Source: Glaciecola sp048820975 (lineage in GTDB: Bacteria; Pseudomonadota; Gammaproteobacteria; Enterobacterales; Alteromonadaceae). From it: a DNA stretch of 64,000 nucleotides. The stretch's first letter is position 1. Each line of letters opens with the position of its first letter. Shown piece after piece: positions 44,763 to 53,383 of the stretch. Where the stretch lies: positions 248,001 to 312,000 of the forward strand of contig NZ_JBMEUF010000001.1 in the NCBI RefSeq assembly GCF_048820975.1, read 5' to 3'. The notes under the pieces are model-generated. The model saw only the letters and a program-made list of their open reading frames with translations. It was not told the origin of the DNA and did not search any database. The translations under genes were made by a program, and so were the position numbers.

Positions 44763-45500
44763 ATGTCTTTTGTCGTTATTATTCCGGCTCGATACGGGTC
44801 AACTCGATTCCCCGGTAAACCTTTAGCTTTGATTAAAGGCAAGCCCATGATTCAGCACGTTTATGAACGCGCTTTAGAAGCTGGTGCTGATGATGTGATT
44901 GTGGCAACCGATGATCAAAGGATTGGTGATATTGTTGAAAGTTTTGGTGGAAAAGTGTGCTATACCGCAAATAACCATGAATCAGGGACAGAGCGAATTG
45001 CCGAGGTACTAACTAAGCTCAACATTGATGACAATACCACGGTTGTTAATGTGCAGGGTGATGAACCCTTTATTCCACCCGAAAACATACAACAAGTAGC
45101 GCAAAACTTAAATGAAAGCGCGATGCAAATGGCAACCTTGTGCTTTCCAATATCACAACGTAGTGATATAGATAACGCAAATGTGGTTAAAGTAGTGTTC
45201 GCACAAAACGGCAAAGCGCTTTACTTTTCACGTGCCCCCATTCCTTTTGATAGAAATTGGGTGCAAAATACGCAACACATGCAAGCAAACAACTACTTTA
45301 GGCATGTTGGTATATATGCTTACAATGCGGGGTTTATTCACAAGTATATTACGTTAGCGCCAAGTGCTTATGAAACAATTGAATCGCTAGAGCAACTCAG
45401 AGTCTTGTATCACGGCTATGATATACACGTTGAACAAGCTCATGCCGCGCCGCCTCACGGGGTAGATACCCCGGAAGACTTGGCGCGTTTAAATGCTTGA
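44763..45500 (+). CDS. kdsB: 3-deoxy-manno-octulosonate cytidylyltransferase KdsB
   Basis: Activates Kdo with CTP to CMP-Kdo for the LPS inner core. It has 245 aa (E. coli 248). The N-terminal VIIPARYGSTRFPGKPL (about 4-20) is the nucleotide-binding signature. VVNVQGDEPFIPP (about 94-106), YFSRAPIPFDR and the C-terminal HAAPPHGVDTPEDL follow the family. It ends the msbA-lpxK-ycaR-kdsB cluster and converges on rimO with only 9 nt between them. Confidence 0.98.
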   Translation: MSFVVIIPARYGSTRFPGKPLALIKGKPMIQHVYERALEAGADDVIVATDDQRIGDIVESFGGKVCYTANNHESGTERIAEVLTKLNIDDNTTVVNVQGDEPFIPPENIQQVAQNLNESAMQMATLCFPISQRSDIDNANVVKVVFAQNGKALYFSRAPIPFDRNWVQNTQHMQANNYFRHVGIYAYNAGFIHKYITLAPSAYETIESLEQLRVLYHGYDIHVEQAHAAPPHGVDTPEDLARLNA

Positions 45501-45509
45501 GCGTAAGGC

Positions 45510-46955
45510 TTAGTCTTCTACTCTAACACCCCATAAATCGTGTTCGTTGGCGTGAATAATTTGAACCCAAACTTGTTCACCCGGCGTCACGTCAAATTCA
45601 TCACTTAAGTAAACTTTGCCATCAATTTCTGGCGCGTCCATGTAAGAACGGCCCACAGCACCAATATCTGTGACTTCATCAATTAATATTAAGTATTCTT
45701 GACCAATACGTGATTGCAGCTTTTGTGCACTAATTTGTGCTTGCACAGCCATAAAACGTTGCAACCTATCTTCCATTACTTCATCAGGTACATGGTCAGG
45801 TAAGTCGTTGGCTTTAGCGCCTTCAACAGGTGAATACTTAAAACAACCTACGCGATCAAGTTGTGCTTCTTCTAAAAAGTCCAACAACTCGTTAAACTCT
45901 TCTTCTGTTTCACCAGGGAAACCCACTATAAACGTTGAGCGAATCACTAGCTCAGGGCATACTTCTCGCCACTGCTTAATACGTTCTAAGACTCTATCTG
46001 AGCTGCCAGGACGCTTCATTAGCTTTAGAATGCGCTTGTTGGCGTGCTGAAAAGGAATATCTAAATAGGGTAAAATTTTACCTTCGGCCATTAAAGGAAT
46101 GAGTTTGTCTACATGAGGATAGGGGTATACATAGTGCAAGCGAACCCACACACCTTGTTTGCCCAACTCCTCGCACAGCTGCTGCATATGCGTTTTTACC
46201 GGCATGCCTTCCCAAAAATCGGTTTTATGCTTCACGTCAACGCCATAGGCTGAGGTATCTTGGGAAATTACCAGTAACTCTTTTACACCCGCGTTGACTA
46301 AACGCTTAGCTTCACCTAGAACGTCGCCTACTTGGCGTGAATCTAGATCACCGCGCATTGACGGAATGATACAAAAGGTGCATCTATGGTTGCAGCCCTC
46401 TGAAATTTTCAAATATGCATAATGTTTGGGCGTAAGCTTAACGCCGTGGTCAGGTACTAAATCTATTAGTGGGTTGTGCTTTGGTTTAGCAACATGCTCG
46501 TGAACCTGTGACAATACTTCATCGTAGGCGTGAGGGCCGGTCACACCCAATACGTTAGGATGCAATTCAATAATTTCATCTTTCTTGGCGCCTAAGCAAC
46601 CTGTAACCAGTACCTTTCCGTTCTCTGTTAAAGCTTCACCAATTGTATCAAGTGATTCTTGCACCGCCGAATCAATGAATCCACAGGTGTTTACAATCAC
46701 CATGTCGGCATCTTCATAGCTGTTAGTAACGTCATAACCTTCAGTGCGCAATTGCGTAAGAATACGCTCCGAATCAACAAGATTTTTGGGGCAGCCAAGG
46801 CTAACGAAACCAATGCGTGATCCTGTGCTTTGATTACTTGTGCCTAGGCCATCAGGCATGGTTTTAACGGCAATTTTCTGCTCGTAATCTTCTAAGGATT
46901 TCTTTGACGTTTCTAATGTCGTAGTTTGTTGCGGTTTATATGTTTTAACGCTCAT
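45510..46955 (-). CDS. rimO: Ribosomal protein S12 methylthiotransferase RimO
   Basis: Radical-SAM enzyme that methylthiolates an Asp of ribosomal protein S12. It has 481 aa, about 40 more than E. coli (441). The extra length is an N-terminal Lys/Thr/Gln-rich segment before the conserved RIGFVSLGCPKNLVDSERI. The N-terminal cluster cysteines are in GCPKN, VNTCGFI and VTGCLG. The radical-SAM triad is CNHRCTFC. A TRAM domain occupies the C-terminus. The upstream spacer is long, and the gene converges on kdsB. The ATG at 46955 may not be the true start; a Met at about residue 33 is possible. Confidence 0.95.
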   Translation of the reverse strand: MSVKTYKPQQTTTLETSKKSLEDYEQKIAVKTMPDGLGTSNQSTGSRIGFVSLGCPKNLVDSERILTQLRTEGYDVTNSYEDADMVIVNTCGFIDSAVQESLDTIGEALTENGKVLVTGCLGAKKDEIIELHPNVLGVTGPHAYDEVLSQVHEHVAKPKHNPLIDLVPDHGVKLTPKHYAYLKISEGCNHRCTFCIIPSMRGDLDSRQVGDVLGEAKRLVNAGVKELLVISQDTSAYGVDVKHKTDFWEGMPVKTHMQQLCEELGKQGVWVRLHYVYPYPHVDKLIPLMAEGKILPYLDIPFQHANKRILKLMKRPGSSDRVLERIKQWREVCPELVIRSTFIVGFPGETEEEFNELLDFLEEAQLDRVGCFKYSPVEGAKANDLPDHVPDEVMEDRLQRFMAVQAQISAQKLQSRIGQEYLILIDEVTDIGAVGRSYMDAPEIDGKVYLSDEFDVTPGEQVWVQIIHANEHDLWGVRVED

Positions 46956-47363
46956 GAGTGTTTGTTGTGCCTGTTTGAAGAAGATAAATAGCCGGAACTT
47001 AGTCTTGCTACGAAGCTACAAGTCACCGTTTAAAAGTGGCGTTGTAGCATAATGGCGCTGATTATACATGTTAGCCTCAACTTTTTCACTATAGCTGTAA
47101 TTGAGTATTAAGAAGAAATATACCCATCTAAAGCCACAAATAGCTTTTATTATATTAATTAGAAATATAAATAATAGAACTGGTTCTAATTTTCATTAAC
47201 TTATTGTATTTAAATTGTTAAAGACCCTGCAAATACAGCCGATTATAGAGTAAGTGTGTATTATTTCGTCTCATTCGTTGCAGTTTCTAGTGGAAAGCGT
47301 CATAATATTAAGTAGAACACTAATTAATTGTTCTCATAATTCACCGTTAAATAAAGAGGAAGT
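46956..47363. other. rimO-proB divergent spacer
   Basis: There are 408 AT-rich bases with no gene I can support. The proBA promoter candidate is listed separately. A further TTATACAT hexamer region lies near 47063. No repeat, RNA or attachment-site signature was recognised. Confidence 0.55.
47278..47306 (+). promoter_or_regulatory. Probable sigma-70 promoter of proBA
   Basis: TTGCAG (47278-47283), a 17-nt spacer and CATAAT (47301-47306) lie 57 nt before the proB ATG. Confidence 0.5.
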
Positions 47364-48467
47364 ATGTCGTTTAGTGATAAAAAGCGCGTAGTAATAAAAG
47401 TGGGTAGTGCGTTAATTGCTCCAAATAATACCGGATGCAGCCCGCATAACCTTCTAGCTATTGCTCAATTCATTGTAAAATGTAGGCAATTAGGCAAACA
47501 AGTTGTATTGGTTTCATCTGGCTCAGTAGCTGCTGGTAAAAAGTGGTTTGATGCACCTGAAATGTCTAAAACCTTAAAAAAGGCAATGGCAGCAACAGGG
47601 CAAACAAGCATGATGAAACTTTGGGATAGACTTTTCGACTTCCCAACCGCGCAATTATTACTCACAAACGATGACTTAAGCCACCGCGAACGTTACATAA
47701 GCATTAAAGATACGCTTGAGGCTTGCTTAGAGCATGGCGTAATGCCCGTAGTAAACGAGAATGACACGGTTACTTCTGATGATCGCAAAGTAGGTGATAA
47801 CGATAATTTATCAGCGATGGTGGCCACTTCAATTGGTGCTGATACACTTATTTTATGTACTGATGTAGCAGGCCTATATGATAAAAATCCTCATAGCCAT
47901 GATGATGCAAAACTCATCAAAACCGTTGACAAAATTACATCTTCTACATATTTAATGGCAACAGGTGCCGTTAGTAGTACTGGAACCGGTGGCATGCGCA
48001 CTAAAATTGAAGCCGCAGAAAAGGCAACTAGCCATGGTATTGATACTTACATTTTAGATGCTTTCAATGGGAAAAACTTTGAATTGTTGCTCGACAACAG
48101 CAATCCAGGTACGCATTTTGTAGCATTTAACAAACCTGTTTCTTCAGCAATTCATTGGCGAACTCACACTTCAAAAGCCCGTGGTGAAGTGATTGTTGAT
48201 GAAGCCGACATGGAACTAGGTGATATTCAAGATACCTTAACGAGCAGTAGCTTATTGGCTATCAATGGTGAGTTTTCAGTAGGTGACACCATTATGGTTA
48301 AAAACGATTCTGGCAAAAAGTTGGCTAAAGCAAAAACAAATTACAGTAGTTGTTTGCTTAATTATTTAGCCGATAAAGACATTCGAGACAAACTCGATGA
48401 CAATTCATCTTTACTTACCGATTCAATAATATCTGATGAGCACATTGCCGTACTAGGAACCCAATAA
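47364..48467 (+). CDS. proB: Glutamate 5-kinase ProB
   Basis: First enzyme of proline synthesis; phosphorylates glutamate. It has 367 aa, the E. coli length. The amino-acid-kinase domain (about 1-260) contains VVIKVGSALI, VLVSSGSVAAGK, NENDTV, GDNDNLSAMVA and GTGGMRTKIEAA. A C-terminal PUA domain (about 275-365) follows. Proline feedback inhibition is usual for the family. AGAGGAAG precedes the ATG. It is followed 1 nt later by proA, forming proBA. Confidence 0.98.
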   Translation: MSFSDKKRVVIKVGSALIAPNNTGCSPHNLLAIAQFIVKCRQLGKQVVLVSSGSVAAGKKWFDAPEMSKTLKKAMAATGQTSMMKLWDRLFDFPTAQLLLTNDDLSHRERYISIKDTLEACLEHGVMPVVNENDTVTSDDRKVGDNDNLSAMVATSIGADTLILCTDVAGLYDKNPHSHDDAKLIKTVDKITSSTYLMATGAVSSTGTGGMRTKIEAAEKATSHGIDTYILDAFNGKNFELLLDNSNPGTHFVAFNKPVSSAIHWRTHTSKARGEVIVDEADMELGDIQDTLTSSSLLAINGEFSVGDTIMVKNDSGKKLAKAKTNYSSCLLNYLADKDIRDKLDDNSSLLTDSIISDEHIAVLGTQ

Positions 48468-48468
48468 T

Positions 48469-49710
48469 ATGATTCGCGAATTATCGAAACAAGCCAAAAT
48501 TGCAGCTCGCGTATTATTACGTTTATCAGAGCAAGAAAAAAACACAGTATTACTAGATATGGCTAAAGCCTTGAAAGAAAATACTTCAGCTATTTTAGAC
48601 GCCAACAAAGCTGATATGGAGCACGCAAAAGTCAATAACTTGCCTGATTCTATGTTAGATAGGTTGTTACTTAATGCTGATAGAATTAATGATATGGCCG
48701 CTGGGCTTGAAACAGTTGCTTCTTTGCCTGACCCAGTAGGTAAAAAACGTGAAGTAACGACTCGCCCAAATGGATTACAAATTAGTAAAGTAAATATTCC
48801 TTTAGGCGTGGTTTGCATGATTTATGAAGCGCGCCCAAATGTAACTGCTGATGCAGGCGCTTTATGCTTTAAGTCGGGCAATAGTGTTATTTTGCGTGGC
48901 GGAAAAGAAGCCCTGCATTCGTCTAAAGCAATTGCAAGCGTGATGCACGAAGTATTACGCGCACATAATTTACCCGAAGCGTTAATTTCGGTTGTGCCTG
49001 ATCCAGCACGCGAATATATGATGGAACTCATGCAGCAAAAAGACTACATTGACGTAATTATTCCTCGTGGCGGTGAAGGGTTAATCAACTTTGTTACGGA
49101 AAACAGTTTGGTGCCGGTGATACAACACTTTAAGGGCGTTTGTCACTTATACGTAGATGAGCATGCTGATTTACAAAAATCCCTCGATATTTTACTCAAT
49201 GGTAAAACTCAAAGAACCGGTGTGTGTAATGCACTTGAAGGCTTAGTTGTTCACGAAGCTATAAAAGATACTTTTTTGCCGCTAGCGAAAGATGCGCTAG
49301 CTAAACATAAAGTTAAAATAAACGCATGTGAAACGAGTGCCCCTTATTTTGATAACGCCACTATTTTAAAACAGAATGACTTTGGGCAAGAGTACTTAGG
49401 TTTAGAGTTGGCGGTTAAAACAGTAAATGATATTGATGGCGCAATTGCTCACATTGATCAATTTGGCAGCAACCATACTGAAGTTATTTGCACTGAAGAT
49501 GAAGCGAATAGCTTATTGTTTCAACAATGTGTTGATGCATCAGTGGTAATGACAAACGCATCATCACGGTTTTCTGATGGCAGCCAATTAGGCTTAGGGG
49601 CTGAAATAGGTATTGCAACAAGTAAGCTCCATGCTTATGGTCCAATGGGCTTAGAAGCATTAACAACTGAAAAATTCTTAGTGGTGGGTGACGGACAGGT
49701 AAGAGCCTAA
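48469..49710 (+). CDS. proA: Gamma-glutamyl phosphate reductase ProA
   Basis: Reduces gamma-glutamyl phosphate to glutamate semialdehyde with NADPH. It has 413 aa (E. coli 417). It is an aldehyde-dehydrogenase fold protein. The family signature VPRGGEGL appears as IPRGGEGLINFV, and the catalytic Cys is in RTGVCNALE (about residue 246). EARPNVTADAG is another conserved block. It follows proB at once, so translation is probably coupled; GGAA inside proB could serve as its ribosome site. Confidence 0.98.
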   Translation: MIRELSKQAKIAARVLLRLSEQEKNTVLLDMAKALKENTSAILDANKADMEHAKVNNLPDSMLDRLLLNADRINDMAAGLETVASLPDPVGKKREVTTRPNGLQISKVNIPLGVVCMIYEARPNVTADAGALCFKSGNSVILRGGKEALHSSKAIASVMHEVLRAHNLPEALISVVPDPAREYMMELMQQKDYIDVIIPRGGEGLINFVTENSLVPVIQHFKGVCHLYVDEHADLQKSLDILLNGKTQRTGVCNALEGLVVHEAIKDTFLPLAKDALAKHKVKINACETSAPYFDNATILKQNDFGQEYLGLELAVKTVNDIDGAIAHIDQFGSNHTEVICTEDEANSLLFQQCVDASVVMTNASSRFSDGSQLGLGAEIGIATSKLHAYGPMGLEALTTEKFLVVGDGQVRA

Positions 49711-49799
49711 GTTGTGAGTTCATTATAGATGAGGAATGTTTCAATACTTAGTTTTGAGGTATCATTGGCAGCAAACTAATCTTGTGACTTTTTTATCTA

Positions 49800-50264
49800 G
49801 TGTTGAAATATCCTTTAAAATGTTTTGATGAAGGGGGGCGAATGAAACCGCCCCTTCTTTTATATATAGCACTTCTATTTGTATGCAGAGGGCTTTTAAT
49901 ATTAATCGTTTCTTTATCGTTTCGTGAAGATAGTGAACTTTTGATTCGGATGTTTTATCCACAGCCTGAACACTTCAACTTATCATTAATCCCCATGATC
50001 CCCTCATTGTTTGCCCTGTACCTCATTAGCAAGCGGAACAGTTTGTGGGAAAGTAAACGCTATCACTTGTTTGCATTACTGAGCAAAGTAGTCAGCCTTG
50101 CTCTTCTATTGGATTTAGCAGTTCAAACCTACGTTCTATCCCAAACGCATTTTCAGTATTCCTTGGCGCATGGGCTAAACTTAGTATTGCTATCGCTGTT
50201 TATTTCCTACCATTTAAAAAGCCGCTATTTAAAAGACGCTTATATAGACTGGAAAACGCCTTAA
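49800..50264 (+). CDS. DUF2919 family membrane protein
   Basis: A 154-aa inner-membrane protein of the DUF2919 family, function unknown. The family N-terminus is present (YPLKCFDEGGRMKPPLLLYIALLF), followed by about four TM segments (about 20-40, 62-78, 90-108 and 118-138). The frame opens with GTG TTG at 49800. That start keeps the conserved N-terminus but has no ribosome site, while a strong AGGGGGG sits before an internal ATG at 49842. A start at 49842 would remove 14 conserved residues. It stands alone downstream of proA. Confidence 0.8.
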   Translation: MLKYPLKCFDEGGRMKPPLLLYIALLFVCRGLLILIVSLSFREDSELLIRMFYPQPEHFNLSLIPMIPSLFALYLISKRNSLWESKRYHLFALLSKVVSLALLLDLAVQTYVLSQTHFQYSLAHGLNLVLLSLFISYHLKSRYLKDAYIDWKTP

Positions 50265-50279
50265 GTTTAAACACATCGA

Positions 50280-50690
50280 TTAATGAGATGTGTGCTGGCT
50301 TATTGCCTGCTCAAAGTATTCCAGTACGGTCATATCACCATTATTTACCAAGCGTTGGTAACAAATGCCTGCAAATGCAAATGAATGGTCACCAATAACT
50401 AAAAACAACGCTGGGGCATCCACGTTGCTCTCATCGTAAAACCACTGCCCACCACATAGTTTTTTAAACGTTTCACCCACATATGCGCCATATACATTAC
50501 AAATGGTAAATACCGCTTTGTCATCTAAAGCAATATCTTGATATTTTTTTAAGTAAGAAAGCAAAATATCATCTACCAACGAAATACTTTGCTTACTGTA
50601 ATCTAATGGTATTGAAAATTCATCATTGGCTATAGTGACCGCATCGTTGGCGCTATCTTTCATTAATTGAGCAAGTTCTTCATTTTTCAT
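50280..50690 (-). CDS. Conserved hypothetical protein, possibly DUF3806-like
   Basis: A soluble protein of 136 aa from the ATG at 50690; a GTG three codons earlier is the other choice. It has no signal peptide or TM. A stretch VYGAYVGETFKKLCGGQWFYDE (in two parts, about 66-87) resembles the GxxxGE...GxxW pattern of DUF3806 proteins. That family link is tentative and the function is unknown. It lies between convergent DUF2919 and a LysR gene on the same strand. Confidence 0.7.
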   Translation of the reverse strand: MKNEELAQLMKDSANDAVTIANDEFSIPLDYSKQSISLVDDILLSYLKKYQDIALDDKAVFTICNVYGAYVGETFKKLCGGQWFYDESNVDAPALFLVIGDHSFAFAGICYQRLVNNGDMTVLEYFEQAISQHTSH

Positions 50691-50749
50691 TATTTTCACT
50701 ATTGTTGTATTTAAATTAGTTTCTCGCGAATTTAAAAGCTAGGTAAAGC

Positions 50750-51652
50750 TTAAAAAGACGGGGCTTCAAGGTTCCTGTTTTGCAAAATTAAATCGGCTAA
50801 CATTTGTGTGCCAGGGCCTATTTCATCAGGGCTTGGGCATACTAAAAAAGCAGTTGTTCTTAAAAATTCACTGCCTTTAACTTTCAGCTTTTTTAAACTA
50901 CCGTTATGAATATACTTTGCAGCTACGTGTTTTGGTAGCCAGCAGAAGCCAATTTGCTCCATGAGTAATGAAACTGCAGTGTCAAACTGGCTTACCGTCC
51001 ATCGATTTTCTGACTTTAACCATCCTGATGCCTCGTGGGGAGATTGCGACGTATCTTTAATTACTATTTGAAGATGTTGGGCGAGTGCATTTGGATCAAG
51101 TGGGCCTGTTGCATTAGCAAGCTCGTGTAAGGGATGGCAAACTAAAACAAAGTCAACGGTTTGTAGTGGTTCGCCCAAGTGCCCTTTAGGAACATGCATT
51201 AAAATGACTAAATCCGCTTTTTTATGGCTGACCGCCTCGGCACTTCCGGTTAATACGGTATCAATAATTTTTAAACGAGAGCCTCTACTTTGTGTTTGAA
51301 ATTGCTTTAATACCGGTAGTAAAGCTTCACGAGGGTAGGCTAGGTCTACACATATTGTAATTTCAGGCTCCCAATCTTGGCGCAAGTTGATGGCCAGCTG
51401 TTCAAGCGATTCTACATGTTGAGTTAAATCTCGTGAGCGCCTAAGCATCACTTCACCCGCTTCACTTAACTGCGCTTTACGCCCAACTACATGTAAAAGT
51501 TGTACACCTAACTGAACTTGCAGTTTCGATACCGCATGGTTTAAAGAAGACTGACTTTTATTGAGTGCTTGAGCCGCTTGTGCATAGCCGCCGTGATCAA
51601 CCACCGCTTGTAATATACGCCATTGTTCTAATGTTGTTTTCGGGCGATACAC
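50750..51652 (-). CDS. LysR-family transcriptional regulator
   Basis: A 300-aa DNA-binding regulator. The N-terminal helix-turn-helix (about residues 8-66) has the LysR pattern AVVDHGGYAQAAQALNKSQSSLNHAVSKL. The C-terminal periplasmic-binding-like effector domain (about 92-295) is complete. It is divergent from the DedA-like gene at 51762 across a 109-nt spacer, so it may control that gene; this is inference from position. The inducer is unknown. No LysR box T-N11-A was picked out with confidence. Confidence 0.92.
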   Translation of the reverse strand: MYRPKTTLEQWRILQAVVDHGGYAQAAQALNKSQSSLNHAVSKLQVQLGVQLLHVVGRKAQLSEAGEVMLRRSRDLTQHVESLEQLAINLRQDWEPEITICVDLAYPREALLPVLKQFQTQSRGSRLKIIDTVLTGSAEAVSHKKADLVILMHVPKGHLGEPLQTVDFVLVCHPLHELANATGPLDPNALAQHLQIVIKDTSQSPHEASGWLKSENRWTVSQFDTAVSLLMEQIGFCWLPKHVAAKYIHNGSLKKLKVKGSEFLRTTAFLVCPSPDEIGPGTQMLADLILQNRNLEAPSF

Positions 51653-51761
51653 AGCGTAACCTCATGGAATATTTAGTATGATTAAAAAAACGTAATTTAC
51701 CTTAACTGAACTATCCTTGTTTTACCATAGTAATCAATATATTACTTTTAGGAATTAAACT

Positions 51762-52412
51762 TTGAAATATAACGCATTTCTACCTTTTAGCGCTTTAATT
51801 GCATTGGCAATGATCAGCATTTTTGTTCATTTTAAGATTGTGCCACCAGGCGCTGATTTGCTAAATGAAATTAATGATGTATTTAAAGATGGATTTTATG
51901 GCGTGATTTTTTTAATCATACTATTAGAAGCTATTGTTTACATTGGATTCTATTTCCCCGGGCAGTTTTTCGCGGTTATTTTAGTGGTCGGCGCTAAACC
52001 CACTGCACTTGATATCGTGTATTTAACCTTAGCTATGGTTTTAGCCGCTACTTTAGGTTCTTTATTAAATTACGAGCTAGGAAAAGCTTCAACTAAGCAT
52101 CGCTCAGAAGAAGATCAGCCTCCGTCATGGAAACAACTCTTATTGGCGATGATTCATATTAATTCTTTAGCGTTTTTTATGTTCTCTCAAGGTGCAAAAG
52201 GCAGAGCAAGAAAAATTGTGTATCTAGCGGGCTTACTAAATCTTCCTTATTATTTGTTGCTTATTGCAGCCACTAGTTTGCTGAGTGAGCAAGTGATGGC
52301 TATGGCTGAAAACACCATTTTACTTATTTCATTAATTGGCGTTTGGCTGTGTGTGGCAGTTTATTTAGATGTAAAAAAATACCGCCAAGAACATAGTGAG
52401 CAATACAATTAA
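51762..52412 (+). CDS. DedA/SNARE-associated-like membrane protein
   Basis: A 216-aa inner-membrane protein with about five hydrophobic segments (about 7-26, 46-76, 82-104, 150-175 and 185-205). EAIVYIGFYFPGQFFAVILVVG followed by LAATLGSLLNYELGK resembles the DedA core E..xxPGxxxL...AG and GxxxGDxxxYxxGR. The usual Arg residues are not clear, so it is a divergent member at best. The start is TTG at 51762 with AGGA 8 nt upstream. DedA proteins help lipid-carrier recycling and membrane homeostasis; the role here is unknown. It is divergent from a LysR regulator. Confidence 0.7.
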   Translation: MKYNAFLPFSALIALAMISIFVHFKIVPPGADLLNEINDVFKDGFYGVIFLIILLEAIVYIGFYFPGQFFAVILVVGAKPTALDIVYLTLAMVLAATLGSLLNYELGKASTKHRSEEDQPPSWKQLLLAMIHINSLAFFMFSQGAKGRARKIVYLAGLLNLPYYLLLIAATSLLSEQVMAMAENTILLISLIGVWLCVAVYLDVKKYRQEHSEQYN

Positions 52413-52421
52413 ACACACTTT

Positions 52422-53198
52422 CTACTTTGTGATATATGCAATGGCGCGTGATGCTGCAATAAGCCCAAAAGTGGCGGTTACTCCCACAAATGCGCCAAAC
52501 CCTGTAGTGCAGTCCATTTTATTGGCACCTTGGCTAGACTGTTTACTTTGCGTTATACCGCCATCAGGCGAGGGGTATTTTAATTGTTCGCTTGAGTAAA
52601 TACATTCAACACCAAAATTGCGTTTGGGATTAGTGCTAAAATTATAATCTCTGCGAAGCTGCGAACGTACTTTAGCCAAAAGAGGGTCTTGGATTGTTTT
52701 GGCTAAGTCACCTTTGTTAATAAGTAGTGGGTCAAGTTGGCCGCCGGCGCCGCCAATACATATAACTTTTAATTTTAAACGTTTACACCTTGCCACTATA
52801 GCTGCTTTAGCTTTTACGCTATCGGCTGCATCAATGACTACGTCAAAAACATCGTTACTAGGAATATAATCCACTACGTTTTCTACGGTGACAAAGTCCT
52901 CAATCAATGAAACTTGGCAGTCAGGGTTTATATCTTTTACTCGATGCTGCATAACTTCAATCTTACTTTGATCGAGTGTTGAATTTAGCGCATGAATTTG
53001 GCGGTTTACATTGCTTAGTGCCACATCATCTAAATCAATCATAGTAATATTGTTCATACCACTTCGAGCTAAGGCTTCTACTACCCATGAGCCAACACCA
53101 CCAATACCAATGACACAAACTTTAGCTGACGCAATTTTATTGAGCCCTTCAGCTCCATATAGACGGGCTAAGCCAGAGAATCGTTCTTGGTATGACAT
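52422..53198 (-). CDS. tcdA: tRNA threonylcarbamoyladenosine dehydratase TcdA (CsdL)
   Basis: E1-like ATP-dependent enzyme that cyclises t6A37 to ct6A37 in tRNAs reading ANN codons. The ATG at 53198 (258 aa, starting MSYQERFSGLARLYG) matches the family N-terminus; an upstream ATG at 53237 would add 13 hydrophobic residues. The nucleotide-binding VIGIGGVGSWVVEALARSG is at about 30-48, VIDAADSVKAKAA at about 128-140, GGAGGQLDP at about 155-163 and MDCTTGFGAFVGVTATFG near the C-terminus. It often works with the CsdA/CsdE sulfur-relay system; those genes are not here. It is divergent from the pirin gene. Confidence 0.95.
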   Translation of the reverse strand: MSYQERFSGLARLYGAEGLNKIASAKVCVIGIGGVGSWVVEALARSGMNNITMIDLDDVALSNVNRQIHALNSTLDQSKIEVMQHRVKDINPDCQVSLIEDFVTVENVVDYIPSNDVFDVVIDAADSVKAKAAIVARCKRLKLKVICIGGAGGQLDPLLINKGDLAKTIQDPLLAKVRSQLRRDYNFSTNPKRNFGVECIYSSEQLKYPSPDGGITQSKQSSQGANKMDCTTGFGAFVGVTATFGLIAASRAIAYITK

Positions 53199-53335
53199 AT
53201 GTAATGGTAATCCGGTAACTAAGATAAAGTGAACCATTCTATTTTATAGAAAGGAATTAGCAAAATTTCGCATTTATTATTTTGATAAACGCATGCTTTA
53301 ATATGCGGGCATGATAACAAATTAGTTAGCGACAA

Positions 53336-53372
53336 TTCAGTATTTGGGCCAATATTTATTCCAAATACTGAA
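53336..53372 (+). promoter_or_regulatory. Perfect 12-bp inverted repeat upstream of the pirin gene
   Basis: TTCAGTATTTGG (53336-53347) and CCAAATACTGAA (53361-53372) are exact reverse complements around a 13-nt spacer, ending 11 nt before the pirin ATG. It could be a dimeric-regulator operator, or an RNA hairpin near the ribosome site. There is no T-run, so termination is unlikely. Confidence 0.6.
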
Positions 53373-53383
53373 ATCTAGAGGTA

